The notes beneath the pieces are model-generated. The model ran no database searches. It was not told where the DNA came from and worked only from the letters and a program-made list of their open reading frames with translations. This document shows, piece after piece, positions 1-12,016 of a stretch of DNA of 64,000 nt. Position 1 is the stretch's first letter; each line of letters opens with the position of its first letter. Source of the stretch: Mya arenaria. Taxonomy: Eukaryota; Mollusca; Bivalvia; Myida; Myidae. The stretch is from the NCBI RefSeq assembly GCF_026914265.1, contig NC_069124.1, positions 86,638,915 to 86,702,914 on the forward strand, in the 5' to 3' direction. The position numbers were made by a program, and so were the translations under genes.

Positions 1-1682
1 TGAATTATTTGTATTTTGACCTTCAAATGACCTTGACCTTAACTACATGATTCTAAAGAAATACGTAAATTCTACGCATAGTATAATATAAGTATTATCC
101 ATGTTTATATTTAGCATTTAATTCATACATAAAACTGTAACATTCGTGCAGACAAACACTTTGGCAAATAATTTTCAGGGGTTTCAATTACCCCACCCAC
201 TTAAAGAACTGCCGCTATTAGAAAAAAAAACATTATAATAACAAGCTATTTTCAAAATAACATCATTGTGGCTTGCATTATGACAATGGCTTATTGTAAG
301 CATAATTTGGTGATTATTATTCAATAAAAAAGAAATAAACGTAAAGGTATTTGGCCAAAAAAGGGTATTATTTTGGTTATTTCAATGTAAAAAAGGCTAA
401 TAATTTGAAAAATATAGATAATAATTCATCAAAGACAATTTTAAAGTATTAGAAAATGTATTATCATAAATTAGACAAATTAATACTTCTAAGAACTTCA
501 AAAAACTTCCTAATGAGATGGATTTTCTCTGCAAGAGTGTATTTTTTTTTATTTGTCGGCCATCTTGGCGGCCATCTTGGATTTTGGCTTTTCGCAAGAT
601 AATTTTTTTTGCCAACAGCACTTTTCGTACATGGTAGACGTCCTCCTATATAATCAGTAACACAGATTTTGTATAGCAGGCCGGACACTTTTTTCTGAGA
701 AACTGGTACCTGGGGCCCTGACTAATAGCATGTTTTACTGAAATATCATGCGTCCAGCTTTAGTTCTACAACAGCAAATCAACGGCTGTAGAAACGTGGA
801 TCTTTGATAAATATTACGAACCAACAACCGAAGAAACCTCTGGAACGGGGGGATGTGCAAAGAAACATGCTAATGAGTGTATTATTTCTATACAGTGTTA
901 GTTTACACTATATGTTAGTAGTTGATTATAAACTTCCCCTGAAATGGCTTGATGATATCTTGTTTTATTCAACATATCTTCGAAAGTGAAACAAGAAAAC
1001 GGTAATAATATATTTTTTTTCGAATAAACTTATTCATTATAAGCAACGAAATTAAACCACTCGTCGAATAAAAGTATGGAGCTGTGTTTTGCAATTCTCT
1101 AAATTCAAAAAAAGAGAAAATGATGCAGCCGTCTAGTAACGAAACGTTATTATAAATTAGAGGAATTAAGTCAGAAACTTGTCTGCTTTCAAACTCGAAT
1201 GCCATTGTCCCAATATTTATAAATCATTGCAATAATAAAAATATTATCCAATCGGAGCAGGCTGAAGAAAATGAAAAATAAATCAAAATAAATCATCTAA
1301 ACATATATAAAGAGTCGTTGAGAGTCATGTCAATAAACTAAAAAATACTCAGATTATACCATTATGTTTTAAAGTAAATCATGACTTTGCATTTGAACTA
1401 GTAGTAACAGAATAAGAGACGAACGAAACTTAAAATAAATAGGCGTGCGTTGGGCTCGAACATGTTAAAATGCTTGGAGACAGCTAATGGAAATTAATTC
1501 AGTATAACACTTGGCAAAAAAAAGTCATGCGACAACGAGTTCAAATATAGACATTTTTAAAACTAGTATTTATCAGTCACAAGTGGAATACATTTTTTTG
1601 GAAAATGTAAACTCAAAAACAAACCGTAATCGTGAAATCGACATGCTTCACAAGACTGCTAAGTTTATTCTAATTTCTTTTA
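1..1682. other. AT-rich non-coding stretch
   Basis: No open frame here resembles a known protein and no RNA gene was recognised. The only local structure is scattered A/T homopolymer and a short duplicated phrase 'cggccatcttgg' near 555-580. I see nothing else to annotate. Confidence 0.5.
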
Positions 1683-1801
1683 GGACGATTGTGACGAAAG
1701 TACTGGTGTCCATTTTGAGAGGCAATGAGAAGGTACGCCCGCTAGGGATCGAACCCACAGCCTCTTGGGTGGACACCTATACCATTAGATAATCCTCACG
1801 A
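1683..1801 (-). mobile_element. tRNA-headed SINE, copy 1
   Basis: On the minus strand the segment reads as a tRNA-like head with a B box 'ggttcgatccc' and an upstream A-box-like 'taatggtatagg', followed by a short body ending in 'cgtcacaatcg'. The same arrangement and body words ('cctct', 'ctttcgtcacaatcg') recur at 11826-12016, so this is a dispersed SINE rather than a tRNA gene. The B box is intact; the body is shorter than in the second copy. RNA polymerase III promoter function is known for such heads; activity here is not implied. Confidence 0.7.
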
Positions 1802-3321
1802 GACTGATCAAATAACTGATAGATGTGAGGGTAAATACATCGGTACATTATAAACCTCTTGATAGCGCCTAGTAATACTCTCTTGGTCGGAAAATAATTT
1901 AATGTTTGGAACAAAACAACCACAAAAATGCCGTTAATGTAAATCAGGAAAAAAAAATATTTTAAAAATATAACTTGAACGTAAAAATATCAACTCGGTG
2001 TTTAATATTAGTTTGCATGTCGGCGTAATGTACACTGATACTAGCATATCATAAATGCATACTTTTTTAGGTAAACCGCTTTTCTATACATGTATCCTTA
2101 AATTAAAATATATTTTCGTTCAAATATTAGGAAAGTTGTTAGTCTAGTAAATGTCCCCGCATGAGATTACTTCAGAACTCGTGTATCTGTTAAATCTAAA
2201 TAAATACCGATCAATTTATCAGTGTTTAGGCTTAATGTTGTCCAACCTGTCTTACAAACACCCACTCACTCCTGAAAATATACCAGCCAAAGCGTAATCA
2301 TCATGTTTTCCCCAAAAGTATTAAATTTACAGATAAGAAAGTTTATCTTTTTTATTTAATTTAAATAAGTTCGTTTATGTCGATATAGTAACCAAAAGTT
2401 TTATTATTAAATATATCTAAATGTATAATGTATTATGTCTTGATGTACTTTGTGGCGTTGAAAGTCTCTCAGGCACTGAGCCTTGTTGCACTGAACGGGC
2501 TCGTCGCAAAATAGAGGCTTCTGGGTTTTCCACTGTTCTTAATACAACATTTTTGCTTAAAGGACTCCATTTTTAAATCTTGTTTTATTACATATGAATA
2601 TTCTGACATTTCCAGTTACTGTTATTTCCATTGCTTCGCTAGAATGCATATAAGTAAAGATTTCGAATGATAAGGATCATTATAGTTAGTTAAGTGGTTT
2701 GAAACTTATAAAGAATCGTCAATTGATGCCATGGTTAATTTTTTAATAAATATTATTGATTTATTCAACCTACAAGCTTACTAAGAATACAATTATGGGT
2801 GGCTCGTAGCCTAGCTACATCGTACAATTACGTTTTGAAGAACGAGTGGTTTCATCAAAACGATTAAAACAAAATCGAATTTAATAAATATCTCTTGAAA
2901 CGACAGTGCATCTAGCGCGGGAAATATTTCTACTGCAACGGTGGTGGTACAAGTGGAAACATGTCTTCTAAATGGTGCTTCTTATCGTTAATTGTGGCCG
3001 GGAAGAGCTTGTGATTAACGAGTCTGAAACTAGGTGAAAAATGTTGTCTTTTTGACTCATAAAGGAGTAATATGATACTCATTTCTCGCTATTAATCATT
3101 TATTATTACTATTATTTGCATGCTTAGAATTCCTAATTATTATTAGGAGTAGGAATATTCCTCGCCTGTTTAATCTATAACACGTACACACTGGTTTCAC
3201 ATGAGTTTTATAATTTATATTATCAAATCACACTAGTTACACTTTAAACAAGACAAAAATCACAAAGATAAATATATCCAACTTCACCTATTTATTTTTT
3301 GATTACATAACATCTAGCATA
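1802..3321. other. AT-rich non-coding stretch
   Basis: Nothing recognisable was found on either strand. Open frames are short and lack similarity to any family I know. Confidence 0.45.
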
Positions 3322-3398
3322 TGGTCCATGTTTCGGGTTTGTGATTGCTTGTTTTAGTGTACTTTGTCTTTGGCGTTTACCATGTGCAATTATACGGA
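3322..3398 (+). repeat. R1 dispersed repeat, partial copy
   Basis: This piece matches the inner part of the R1 repeat described at 3521-3782 (shared words 'tttgtgatt', 'tttgtctttggcgtttacc', 'caattatacgg'). It lies in the same orientation 130-200 bp upstream of that copy, so it is either a separate truncated insertion or part of a nested or tandem arrangement. Confidence 0.55.
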
Positions 3399-3520
3399 TT
3401 TTTTGTGTCCACAAGTTAATGCAAATTTTGATCAGATTTACCTTTTACGTTTTTACTTTATTCAGTACTGTTGTGATAAGAGTGAGGTTGTGCACACAAA
3501 CTGGTTTAAACCCCCAGTAA

Positions 3521-3782
3521 ATTTACATTTTACTGACCGTTACAAGGCGGTACCTAACAATCCTTGATAAACATACCTAGTTTTTTATATATAGTATGTA
3601 TGCAATGTGCTGTTTGTGGAGTTTTGTGCTGTTTTTCCATGTTTCTTGTTTGTGATTTTTTGTTTTTTTATGTTCTATGTCTTTGGCGTTTACCCAGTGC
3701 CATTAAACCGTTTAAACGTTCTGCTACTGGGCTTGTTTCTATAGTTTTTCGCATAAATATCGATTGAACTGTTATCCAACTT
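3521..3782 (+). repeat. R1 dispersed repeat, near-full copy
   Basis: The segment begins with 'tttacattttactgaccgtt', passes through 'ggcggtacctaacaatcc', 'acatacctagtttttt', 'ggagttttgtgctgttt' and 'ctttggcgtttaccc', and ends near 'ctactgggcttgtttct' and 'agtttttcgcataaatat'. The same ordered words occur at 5370-5615 (inverted) and 16467-16719, with tail pieces elsewhere. There is no coding potential shared between copies, no obvious terminal inverted repeat and no tRNA head, so the class is unresolved. It may be the 3' end of a longer element, since copies differ in how far 5' they extend. Confidence 0.75.
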
Positions 3783-5369
3783 GATTCGACGATATAGAAG
3801 CTTCCATGTGTAGACCGCTGCTTTTTACGGAAGATCCATACACTTGCCTTTACCTCTTCCAAGATCTATTCGGGATGGAAGGCGTTGACCTAAAACATTG
3901 CCGCCACAGTCGTCGTGTTTTGTCGCAAGTGTAATTATAAATAAAAACGGCAAGACTATTCATAAAGAGATAAACCTTCATAAGTTCGATATTTCTAAAA
4001 ATGTTCAAACATTTAAGCTATCCTTTTTAGAGCCAAAAACAACAACATTTTGGTGCATTGTCGGCCGAACAATGTATGTGTCGCTATATTGCCATCATGG
4101 TATTCTAGCTTTCCATAGTTACACTGCGTGTTGAGTAGCTTATGAAGATTTCATCGTGTATAAAAGCAACACCTCTCTAATAATGTTAATATTCCGATTC
4201 GTGTTAACGCTACCTTGGTGATGGGAAGTTCAAGAACATAAATAGAACATTTTAATACAAGTAAGCAACAACACAGTTAAATGTGTTTGTAATGATACAT
4301 GTAAAAATAACATAACAGTTACATCAAAGTTTAATGTTGGCTACAGTGCGTACCCATGAAGTTTCTCTTGTATTATCAAAGTGTCAATTTCTAGGAATAT
4401 CTTATTTCCGAAAATATGTGTCTTCTTTTTTTAATATATTGAGTTCATCGGCTGTTTTATGGCATGTTCAGTTTGTAATAGATCGGTAGGTCGCTGGGAT
4501 GTAACATAGGCAACTGGTCCTAAACTGCCAATTACAGATATAGCGAGGGATTTGTCACACACGCCAGAACGCGTCACAAGGCCAGACGATAGACCGGCAA
4601 AGGATTATATATTTCCCAAGACTTTAGCATACCGTCAGTAAAGAACACGTTTGCGCCAGTTATTGAGTATTGTGATGTTATTTTTCTTTCTCCCAGTTTT
4701 ATTCTTCTTTTTTCTTCCATATTTCAGAACTTAACGAGAAAATAAAAAGTCCTGACTTTTCTATGCAGCAATTTAGTATGCGCTGTAAAGCTCCAAAGTT
4801 TTGCCCAAGAGTGCATGTTAACAGTATTAAATAATATTTAGTATTGTTTTTTTTCCTTTTCAATTATACCAGTAAAACAAATTCGTAGAATGAAGTTCCA
4901 CATAGGTTTCACTATGTCTTTGTGTTCAATATAAAAGTTCTGAACAGAAATCAAAATCTGATCAACTAGAACTTGCATATTAACTTGCTAGAAATTAATG
5001 ATGACAACGTAAATATCTGGATTTTCATGAAAAGTGTTATCGTTCCGTAAGCATTAGCGATTCCCCCTTACATATTTATAGCTTTCATTGACAGAGGATT
5101 GCTTTGTTACAAATTTTAGAGCTTCATTTGCTATGCTCGCTTTTTTCAAAGTAGAGGTCCCGATGAATAAATTGTGGTGCCAATGGATTTCAATGCTGCT
5201 TTTAACAATAAACATTTATCTTGAATGTGAACTGAGAAGGAAGTTGTCACTGACAAGAATTGATAGTGTTTATCATGAGCGCAAATGCGCGGGTCATTTG
5301 AGCGTGGAGGTTAAGACTTACGCGTCCACAAAATTGATTGAACGAAAAAATAAAATAACATTACTACTA
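3783..5369. other. Non-coding stretch
   Basis: No supported gene. The open frame that starts near 5088 runs into the inverted R1 repeat copy for its last third, which argues that it is accidental. Confidence 0.45.
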
Positions 5370-5615
5370 CTGATAATACTTGTGAACAACTACAGAAATA
5401 AGCTCAGTAGCAAAAAGTTTAAACATAAACCCCGTTTAATTGTACAGGGTAAACGCCAAAGACAAAGAACACAAAAACAAAACAAAAACACAAACAAGGA
5501 ACATGGAACAACAGCACAAAACTCCATAAACAGCCAAGTGTATATATTCTATATAAAAAACTAGGTATGTTAAGGATTGTGAGGTGCCGCCTTGGAACGG
5601 TCAGTAAAATGTAAA
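5370..5615 (-). repeat. R1 dispersed repeat, inverted copy
   Basis: Read on the minus strand this gives the R1 order of words: 'ttacattttactgaccgttc', 'aaggcggcacctcacaatcc', 'acatacctagttttttat', 'ggagttttgtgctgttgttc', 'tttgtctttggcgtttacc', then 'ttgctactgagcttatttct' and 'gtagttgttcacaagtatt'. It is the clearest evidence that R1 is mobile or was mobile, since it lies opposite to the 3.5-kb copy. Confidence 0.75.
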
Positions 5616-6905
5616 CATCTGTCGCTATTGCTTTAACTTTTCTTATTAGTGCCCCATAGAAGGTACTTGTGCTCTATAAAAAAACACTATCTCCGTTCGT
5701 CCAGTCCACATTAGTATGTCTGTTTTTATTGATTGCTTTAGAACCACTAAACTTGTCAACTAAATAGTACAATGAAAAACATTGAGACGAGCCCAGATGT
5801 CAACATTTCAGAATAAAAAATAAACCATGTTTAGAAGCACATGGCAAGAGGAAACTGGTAGAATTGTTTCGCACAAAATACCCATCTTTTATATTCTAAA
5901 GTAACATGATTTTACTTAGCACCATAGAGTTGAGAAGGAATTGAATGAGACGTGAGGCATAAATATAAGTGAAGTGCAACAACTATCACTCTTTGACCCT
6001 TAATTACCAAATTGTCTCTTTTGACATAAATTATGTAAGCAAATAAATTTGCCATTCATCTGAACTTCAATAGTGTTGAATGGAAATGAATAAAACTAGC
6101 AATATATATATTTATGTGACAATGACTTTGTGATCTTGTGTGTCATACCTGATTTATAATTATGTGACCCATTGTTACACATGTCAAATGTGCCTCCCTT
6201 GAATCAAAATTAACCATAGTTCCAGAAAATAAAAGTAGTGGATTGGTTACGGTGTATATCGACTTGTGTGACTTTCCAGAAGTATAATTGTGTTACTGTT
6301 GTTCCCAAACTCTGGTAATCTACCATGTTTGAACATTGTTCAAGGAAGAAACTGAAAATTGGTTGATGGAAGTATGCTTTTGTACCTTTTGAAATGAAAG
6401 GGCTGAACGCGTTGAAAGGATGAATGCGCGACAAGCTTGATTTTATTTTTTTACAATTCTCTTTACATGCAGTAACAATCGAATCCTAAAAAAAAAGATT
6501 TTGAGTGGTCTCTAACTGTAACCGTTAAGTACCTGTCATGTAACGTAAATTGATGATTTTTAAAAAAATAATTAGGTAGTTTCATAACACCAAACTAATA
6601 AACCTTTATATACTAGGATATATGAACAGTGCTTTCTTCTCGCAAGTTTTTTACTAAGTGTGAAGTTAAATAAACGAAATCGATATTAACTATATGTAGT
6701 AGGTCACGTAGAGTTATGTAGGGTCTTTTAGTCAACCCATTTCACTTTTCTGTGTTATTATCTATAAATATATATTCCCCAAAGGTCTCCAAAACCTGTA
6801 TCAATATATCCAAACAGAGATACCTCTAAAGTTTCTAAACACCCAAAACATTTTGATACAATCAAAAACTTACCTTCTTTTTTCCACACAAGACAACATA
6901 TTTCT
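5616..6905. other. Non-coding stretch
   Basis: No gene, RNA or repeat with a second copy in the window was recognised here. Confidence 0.45.
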
Positions 6906-8712
6906 TTCATAACATAATTTCGGACGCTCAGTTCGGATTTCGGAAAGGGCGATCAACTGTAGATGCTATTTTTATTCTTACGTCATTAGTGCAAAAATAT
7001 TTGAATGACAATAAAAGACTTTATGTTGTTTATGTTGATATGATGAAATGTTTTGATTCTATTTATAGAAATGCTTTATGGTTGAAACTGTACAAATGCG
7101 GTATTCAAGGAAAACTACTTAGAATAGTACGAGATATGTATCAAAAAGTTAAATCTTGTGTTAAATCATGTTTTAAATATTCTGATTACTTCGACTATGC
7201 TGTAGGCCTCCGTCAAGGAGAAGTTATGTCCCCTTTACTATTTTCTCTCTTTGTTGAAGACTTAGAATTATTTTTACAGAATGATGTAGATTCTGGACTT
7301 CTAATTGATGATATTGTCCTTATATTGTTGTTATTTGCAGATGACATGGCTATCGTAGGAAATCACCTGAAGAAATACAACAACATTTGAATAGACTTTT
7401 AGAATACTGTAATAACTGGGGTTTATCTGTAAATATACTTATAACAAAAATTATGGTTTTTCGTAAAAGGGGAGGGCTATTGCCATCAGAACATTGGACC
7501 TACAATGGCCAGTCTATTGAAGTTGTGAATGATTTTAATTACTTAGGAACTGTTTTCAACTATACTGGTAATTATGCTTTAAACCAAGAACATTTAACTG
7601 GTAAAGCTTTAAAAGCACTAGATGTATTATTATGTAAATGTAGGGAATATGACCTGAAACCAAAGATTCTATGTCAACTATTTGATGCTTTTGTAGCTCC
7701 TGTTCTAAATTATGCTTCGGAAATATGGGGTTATACCAAGTCAAAAGAAATTGAAAGAATTCATTTAAAATTTTGTAAACGTCTATTAAATGTTAGAAAA
7801 AATACATGTACAGCAAGTGTTTACGGTGAGCTTGGCAGATATCCTCTTTATGTACATAGATTTGTTAGAATTATACAATATTGGCTTAAGGTTGTAAGAA
7901 GTGATAATATCATAATGCGCACTGTATATAGGTATGCATTATCAGACTGTGTAATAGGAAAGAATAATTGGGTATCAACTGTTAGAAAGCTTTTGAGCGA
8001 GTTTGGCTTTGGATATGTATTTGATAATGCCAGTGTACCAAATGAAAAGTATTTTTTGTGTGAGTTAAAAACTAGAATAATTGATTGTTTTAGGCAAGAG
8101 TGGTATCGCTCTCTTGATAGTCCAGTCTTGTTTTTGTATAAAGACTTTAAAACCACTTTTGGTTATGAACATTATTTAGACATTTTACCTAAAAGCTTAC
8201 GCCTATTCTTTTGTAGACTTAGACTTTCTGTTCACCCTTTAAGAATTCAAACGGGTAGATATAACCGTAATCGAATTCAACGTGATGAAAGATATTGTTT
8301 ATGTTGTAATAGACGAGTTCCATTTTATTTTTATTTGTCCATGTTTTAATCTTATTAGAAAGAAATACATCAAACGTAATTATTATAAACGTCCGTCTGT
8401 ACTAAAATTTATTGAACTGTCAAATTCAACAAATAGACAAGAACTTATAAAACTATCTTTATTTGTCAAAGAAGCGTTATGTATAAGACGAACAACTCTT
8501 TATATTGAATTATAACAATGATTCATTTTTTGTTATATTTTTGTTCATCCTCACCTAATTTGAATATGTCCATACATCTGTATTCTAATTTACTCATTAT
8601 TGTATTACCTGTGTTCTCACCATGTGTTCAATTATTATATGTATATGGTTAAGAAGATGATGTACTTTGTACAAATCTTAATAAATTATCTGTTCTGTTC
8701 TGTTCTGTTTCT
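6906..8712 (+). mobile_element. 5'-truncated LINE with reverse transcriptase domain
   Basis: The element starts inside the reverse transcriptase. From about 6918 the frame reads ISDAQFGFRKGRSTVDA, then YVDMMKCFDS (RT motif A), GLRQGEVMSPLLFSLF (motif B) and LLFADDMAIVG (motif C; the FADD catalytic box is intact near 7333-7350). After a 1-nt loss near 7365 the next frame carries 'NDFNYLGTVFNYTG' and the thumb/C-terminal region with 'YCLCC' zinc-knuckle-like cysteines. A small deletion near 8310 shifts to the last ~65 codons. The 3' UTR ends in 'aataaatta' and a short (TGTTC)n tail at about 8690-8710. The endonuclease domain is absent. Only two frame breaks and an intact FADD box suggest a fairly recent 5'-truncated insertion of a non-LTR element of the CR1/L2/Jockey-like broad group. 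Confidence 0.9.
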
Positions 8713-11227
8713 TTTATGCTTTTTGATGAAATATGGAGGTTAATTAGTGAAAATACTAACGTTGATAATTTGATATTTTCACGTCAAACTAAGGTGTGAA
8801 AATATTAACTTTAAGGACTACTTTAAACATCAAGGGAAGTTACTTTCCCTTGATTCAAACTAAACTCACCGCGTTTAAACCAGTAAATATTGCCAAATGT
8901 AAAAAAAAAATATTAATAAAGGATGCATATGTTTAAATAAAATATTTTTGCAAAACTAAATCAATTTACAGTTTATTAGAAAACAGATACCTTTTTTAAA
9001 ACGTTTTCTAAAACTTGGAGCTGTAAGTTCGAGCATTGTCTTCCGTATAAAACAACTGCCCGAACGTAAATTCGATGCTATATAATCTATCAAATATCTT
9101 TTTAAACTTTAAGACCTTGTTGTAAGAACTTCCCGGAAAATTAACACAACAATTAACTGATCTTTTTACCCCACCCGCCTAAACAATTGTCAACAACCGA
9201 GCGTGTCAATCACTCTTGGAATCTGGAAAACGACCCATCAAGAGAAGCATACGGATCTCTGACACTAAGAGGTGATTAAAAATCCATGTACCATTAAACA
9301 GACTCGAAAATTGTTTTAAATCCAATATATATTCTTATTTGTTTTATTTACGAGATCGACTTTATCAAAGTGGAACTTGCTCTAATAAAAAATGACAAGC
9401 ATTAATAAAAGTTCAGTGATGAATGATCATAAAATGTTTGCACTTGAACACAAGTATTAATACAAATTATACAAAACTATCAAAGAACTTTTTCCCACGA
9501 GCATGAAATAGAAAAGGTTGCTACGTCATCAGCTGTCAAATCTTTGCATGAGGGGCGTCCAAAGGCTGGCGGCGTAGCAAATTCATTTCAAAAATGGGGG
9601 TATCGGAATAATGATTAAAATACCAATAAAACTCGAAACATACGAAAATAAGCATAAAGGAACAGAAAATCGTGAAAATATGGTTTTCTATGACACTCGT
9701 ATATATATGACACATAAATATCCTCTGTGTCTTTCAAACATTTTTTCTTTAATGTTCTCGAGTTCATGAGTATTTAATCATTGGAAATGCTACCCGTTTC
9801 TTAATTAACATATAGGTGTACTTAAGTGTTATCAGTAACGGAGAAAAATGTTGAATAACAACAAACGTCTGTATTCTTGGATGCTTAATTATTGGGTTTT
9901 GTAATCAAAGAAACAGCTTCATGACATGTTTGCGTGTCTTTTTGTTGAAAGTATAGCAAATATTCCTTCGAGTGTGATCTTAGTGTATCAGTTTGTTTGT
10001 GTATAATGGAGTATACACAACTACACGTGTCTATATGCAAACAGATCCACCCGACCGAATCAATACCTTGAGCGGAAGTAAGTAACGGCTGTGCAAAACA
10101 TAACTATTATTTTATTGGTGGCGAGGGATTCTCCTCTAGGCTGCTTTGTCGACCAAGATAACTTATTTCGGGAATTTAAAACACATAATATACTATTTCA
10201 TTTTACGACTTTAAACTTATTTTATGGCATTTTATATGAACATTAATTTGTCTCTGATCTGCACAAATTCTTATTTTTTCTAGTGAAGTGTAGCTTTTAC
10301 ATTGCACGGCAGTTTGTAGTTATTAGCGATATACAAAATTGACGTGACAGCCAAAAGGTCTTCAGCACCTCCCACGTGACACTTGCTGATCGGCCATTAT
10401 TCATGTATTTTTTTCGCAGCTAGAACTTACGCAATTATCAAAGTTAAAACCCCACTTCCTCCAACGTCTCTTCCTCTATTCTAAATTAGTGTAGCTAAAA
10501 TGATATGTTATATTCTTTTATGGGCATATATGATAAATGCCCACTTTCATTCGTTGCTATAATTTGTTTTCCCTTCACCCATAAGAGTTCAACATGGCGA
10601 TGATTTTGCAACGTTGTCCTTGGACAATACATAAAACAGTATTGGTGTGTAGTTTGTGGAGGTTATAAATAAAGTAAAATCCGCCAGAAACAAATGTTTA
10701 CTATATGGCACTCAGCAAAATAAATGAAAGGAAAGCGGAAAGAAGGGGCTCCTTTGTGTTTCATGAAAGATATATTGGCTTTAGTTAGGTATGTTTGGCA
10801 AACGTTTAAAAGGGAAAATATTTACAATAACTCATAGGTTTATAATGAGTTTCAATATTCTAGTACAGTCGATACATCACACACAACCTATTTAGCCAGA
10901 TGCTAAATAGAATTTGTCTTATTAGCTCGGCCCGTTATCCGAGTTCCACTTGTTCGCACCTGTGAAAGCGTGGCCCGTTCTAGTGCCATGTCGACCTCTC
11001 CTCGGGGAGATAATACAACTCTAATGAGGTAAACACACATGCTTTTCATCGGCAGCTTTAGAGATCCTTCTTAAATCAAGAACTATTCTCAAAAAAAAAA
11101 TGAAAAAAACGTGTGGCTTTCACAAAGGTTAATCTATGGAATTAAACATGAGGACGGATTATACCAATATTACAATCCCACTGGTGACTCGAAATAGTTG
11201 ACGCTTTTAACATAACAAAAAAAGAAG
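8713..11227. other. Non-coding stretch
   Basis: No coding region or RNA was recognised. Open frames are shorter than 60 codons. I see nothing to name in it. Confidence 0.45.
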
Positions 11228-11456
11228 AAACACACACAAAAAAACGAACACATACCCCACGCACAGAAACCCGCCTACTCATACACACACGTCAACGCAG
11301 CCCCAAATACACACACGCACAAGCCCAAAAGCACGCCCAAGAGCACGCACATGTATACTCCCACGCCGACCCCTAAACACTTACACGCGCTCGCACTCAC
11401 ACCCACTCATACGCACACCCATGTCCCCCACATAAACGCACCCGACCCATACCCCA
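11228..11456. repeat. Degenerate CA-rich low-complexity tract
   Basis: A run of about 230 bp on the plus strand is almost free of T, built of irregular 'cacac', 'acgcac' and 'acaca' blocks. It looks like an old dinucleotide microsatellite that has diverged. It has no coding content. Confidence 0.7.
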
Positions 11457-11825
11457 TATCGCGATGCTTAAATTAAGAAGTTTCCCTCTCTAGCTGTACA
11501 TGTTCATTATATCCGATTTACGTGCAAAACACACAATAACCAGATACATTTGCAGATAAGGGCTCATAAGCTAGTAAGTCTTACAGAGCATGGTCACTCT
11601 GTCCAAACGCATTATATGTTAAACGGAAATATATACACGGCAAACATGCGGGTTATTCAAAGAAATTAATTAAAAAAGAAAATATTGACTCAATAATATT
11701 TTAAGAGATAGCTGAGAGAGAAGTGCGTTCCACTAGTGACGAATCAACGCGTCGATTTGTTTTGCTGACGTCAGAAAGACGCACTGTGCCTAACCTAAAT
11801 GATTGTTGGTTTATACTAATTCATT

Positions 11826-12016
11826 TAAGCTCGATTGTGACGAAAGCTGATAGCTTATAGAATCACTCTCGAGTCCGTTTCCTGGGCAGAACCAGAACTA
11901 TGTCCTTTTTTAAGAGGCTATGAGAAAGTACCCCTGGTGGGGATCGCCTGGTGGGGATCGAACCCACAACCTCTTGGGTGAGAGGCGGACCTATATCACG
12001 AGACCACTCTCACCCT
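11826..12016 (-). mobile_element. tRNA-headed SINE, copy 2, with duplicated B-box segment
   Basis: Read on the minus strand it starts 'gggtgagagtggtctcgtga' (A-box region), continues to 'gtgggttcgatcccc' (B box) and on through a body with 'aggacatagttctggttctg' to 'ctttcgtcacaatcgag'. The segment 'cctggtggggatcg' (plus strand 11933-11960) is present twice in direct tandem, so the B-box flank is duplicated. It is the same family as the copy at 1683-1801 and is more complete. Confidence 0.8.

Noticed and set aside
1683-1801. tRNA gene on the minus strand
   Set aside because: The B box is good but no full cloverleaf can be drawn, and a related sequence with a common non-tRNA body occurs at 11826-12016, so it is a SINE.
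3668-3862. Short frames on both strands in the R1 repeat
   Set aside because: They are not kept between R1 copies.
5088-5564. 158-codon plus-strand frame
   Set aside because: Its last third is an antisense translation of the R1 repeat, and the rest resembles nothing known.
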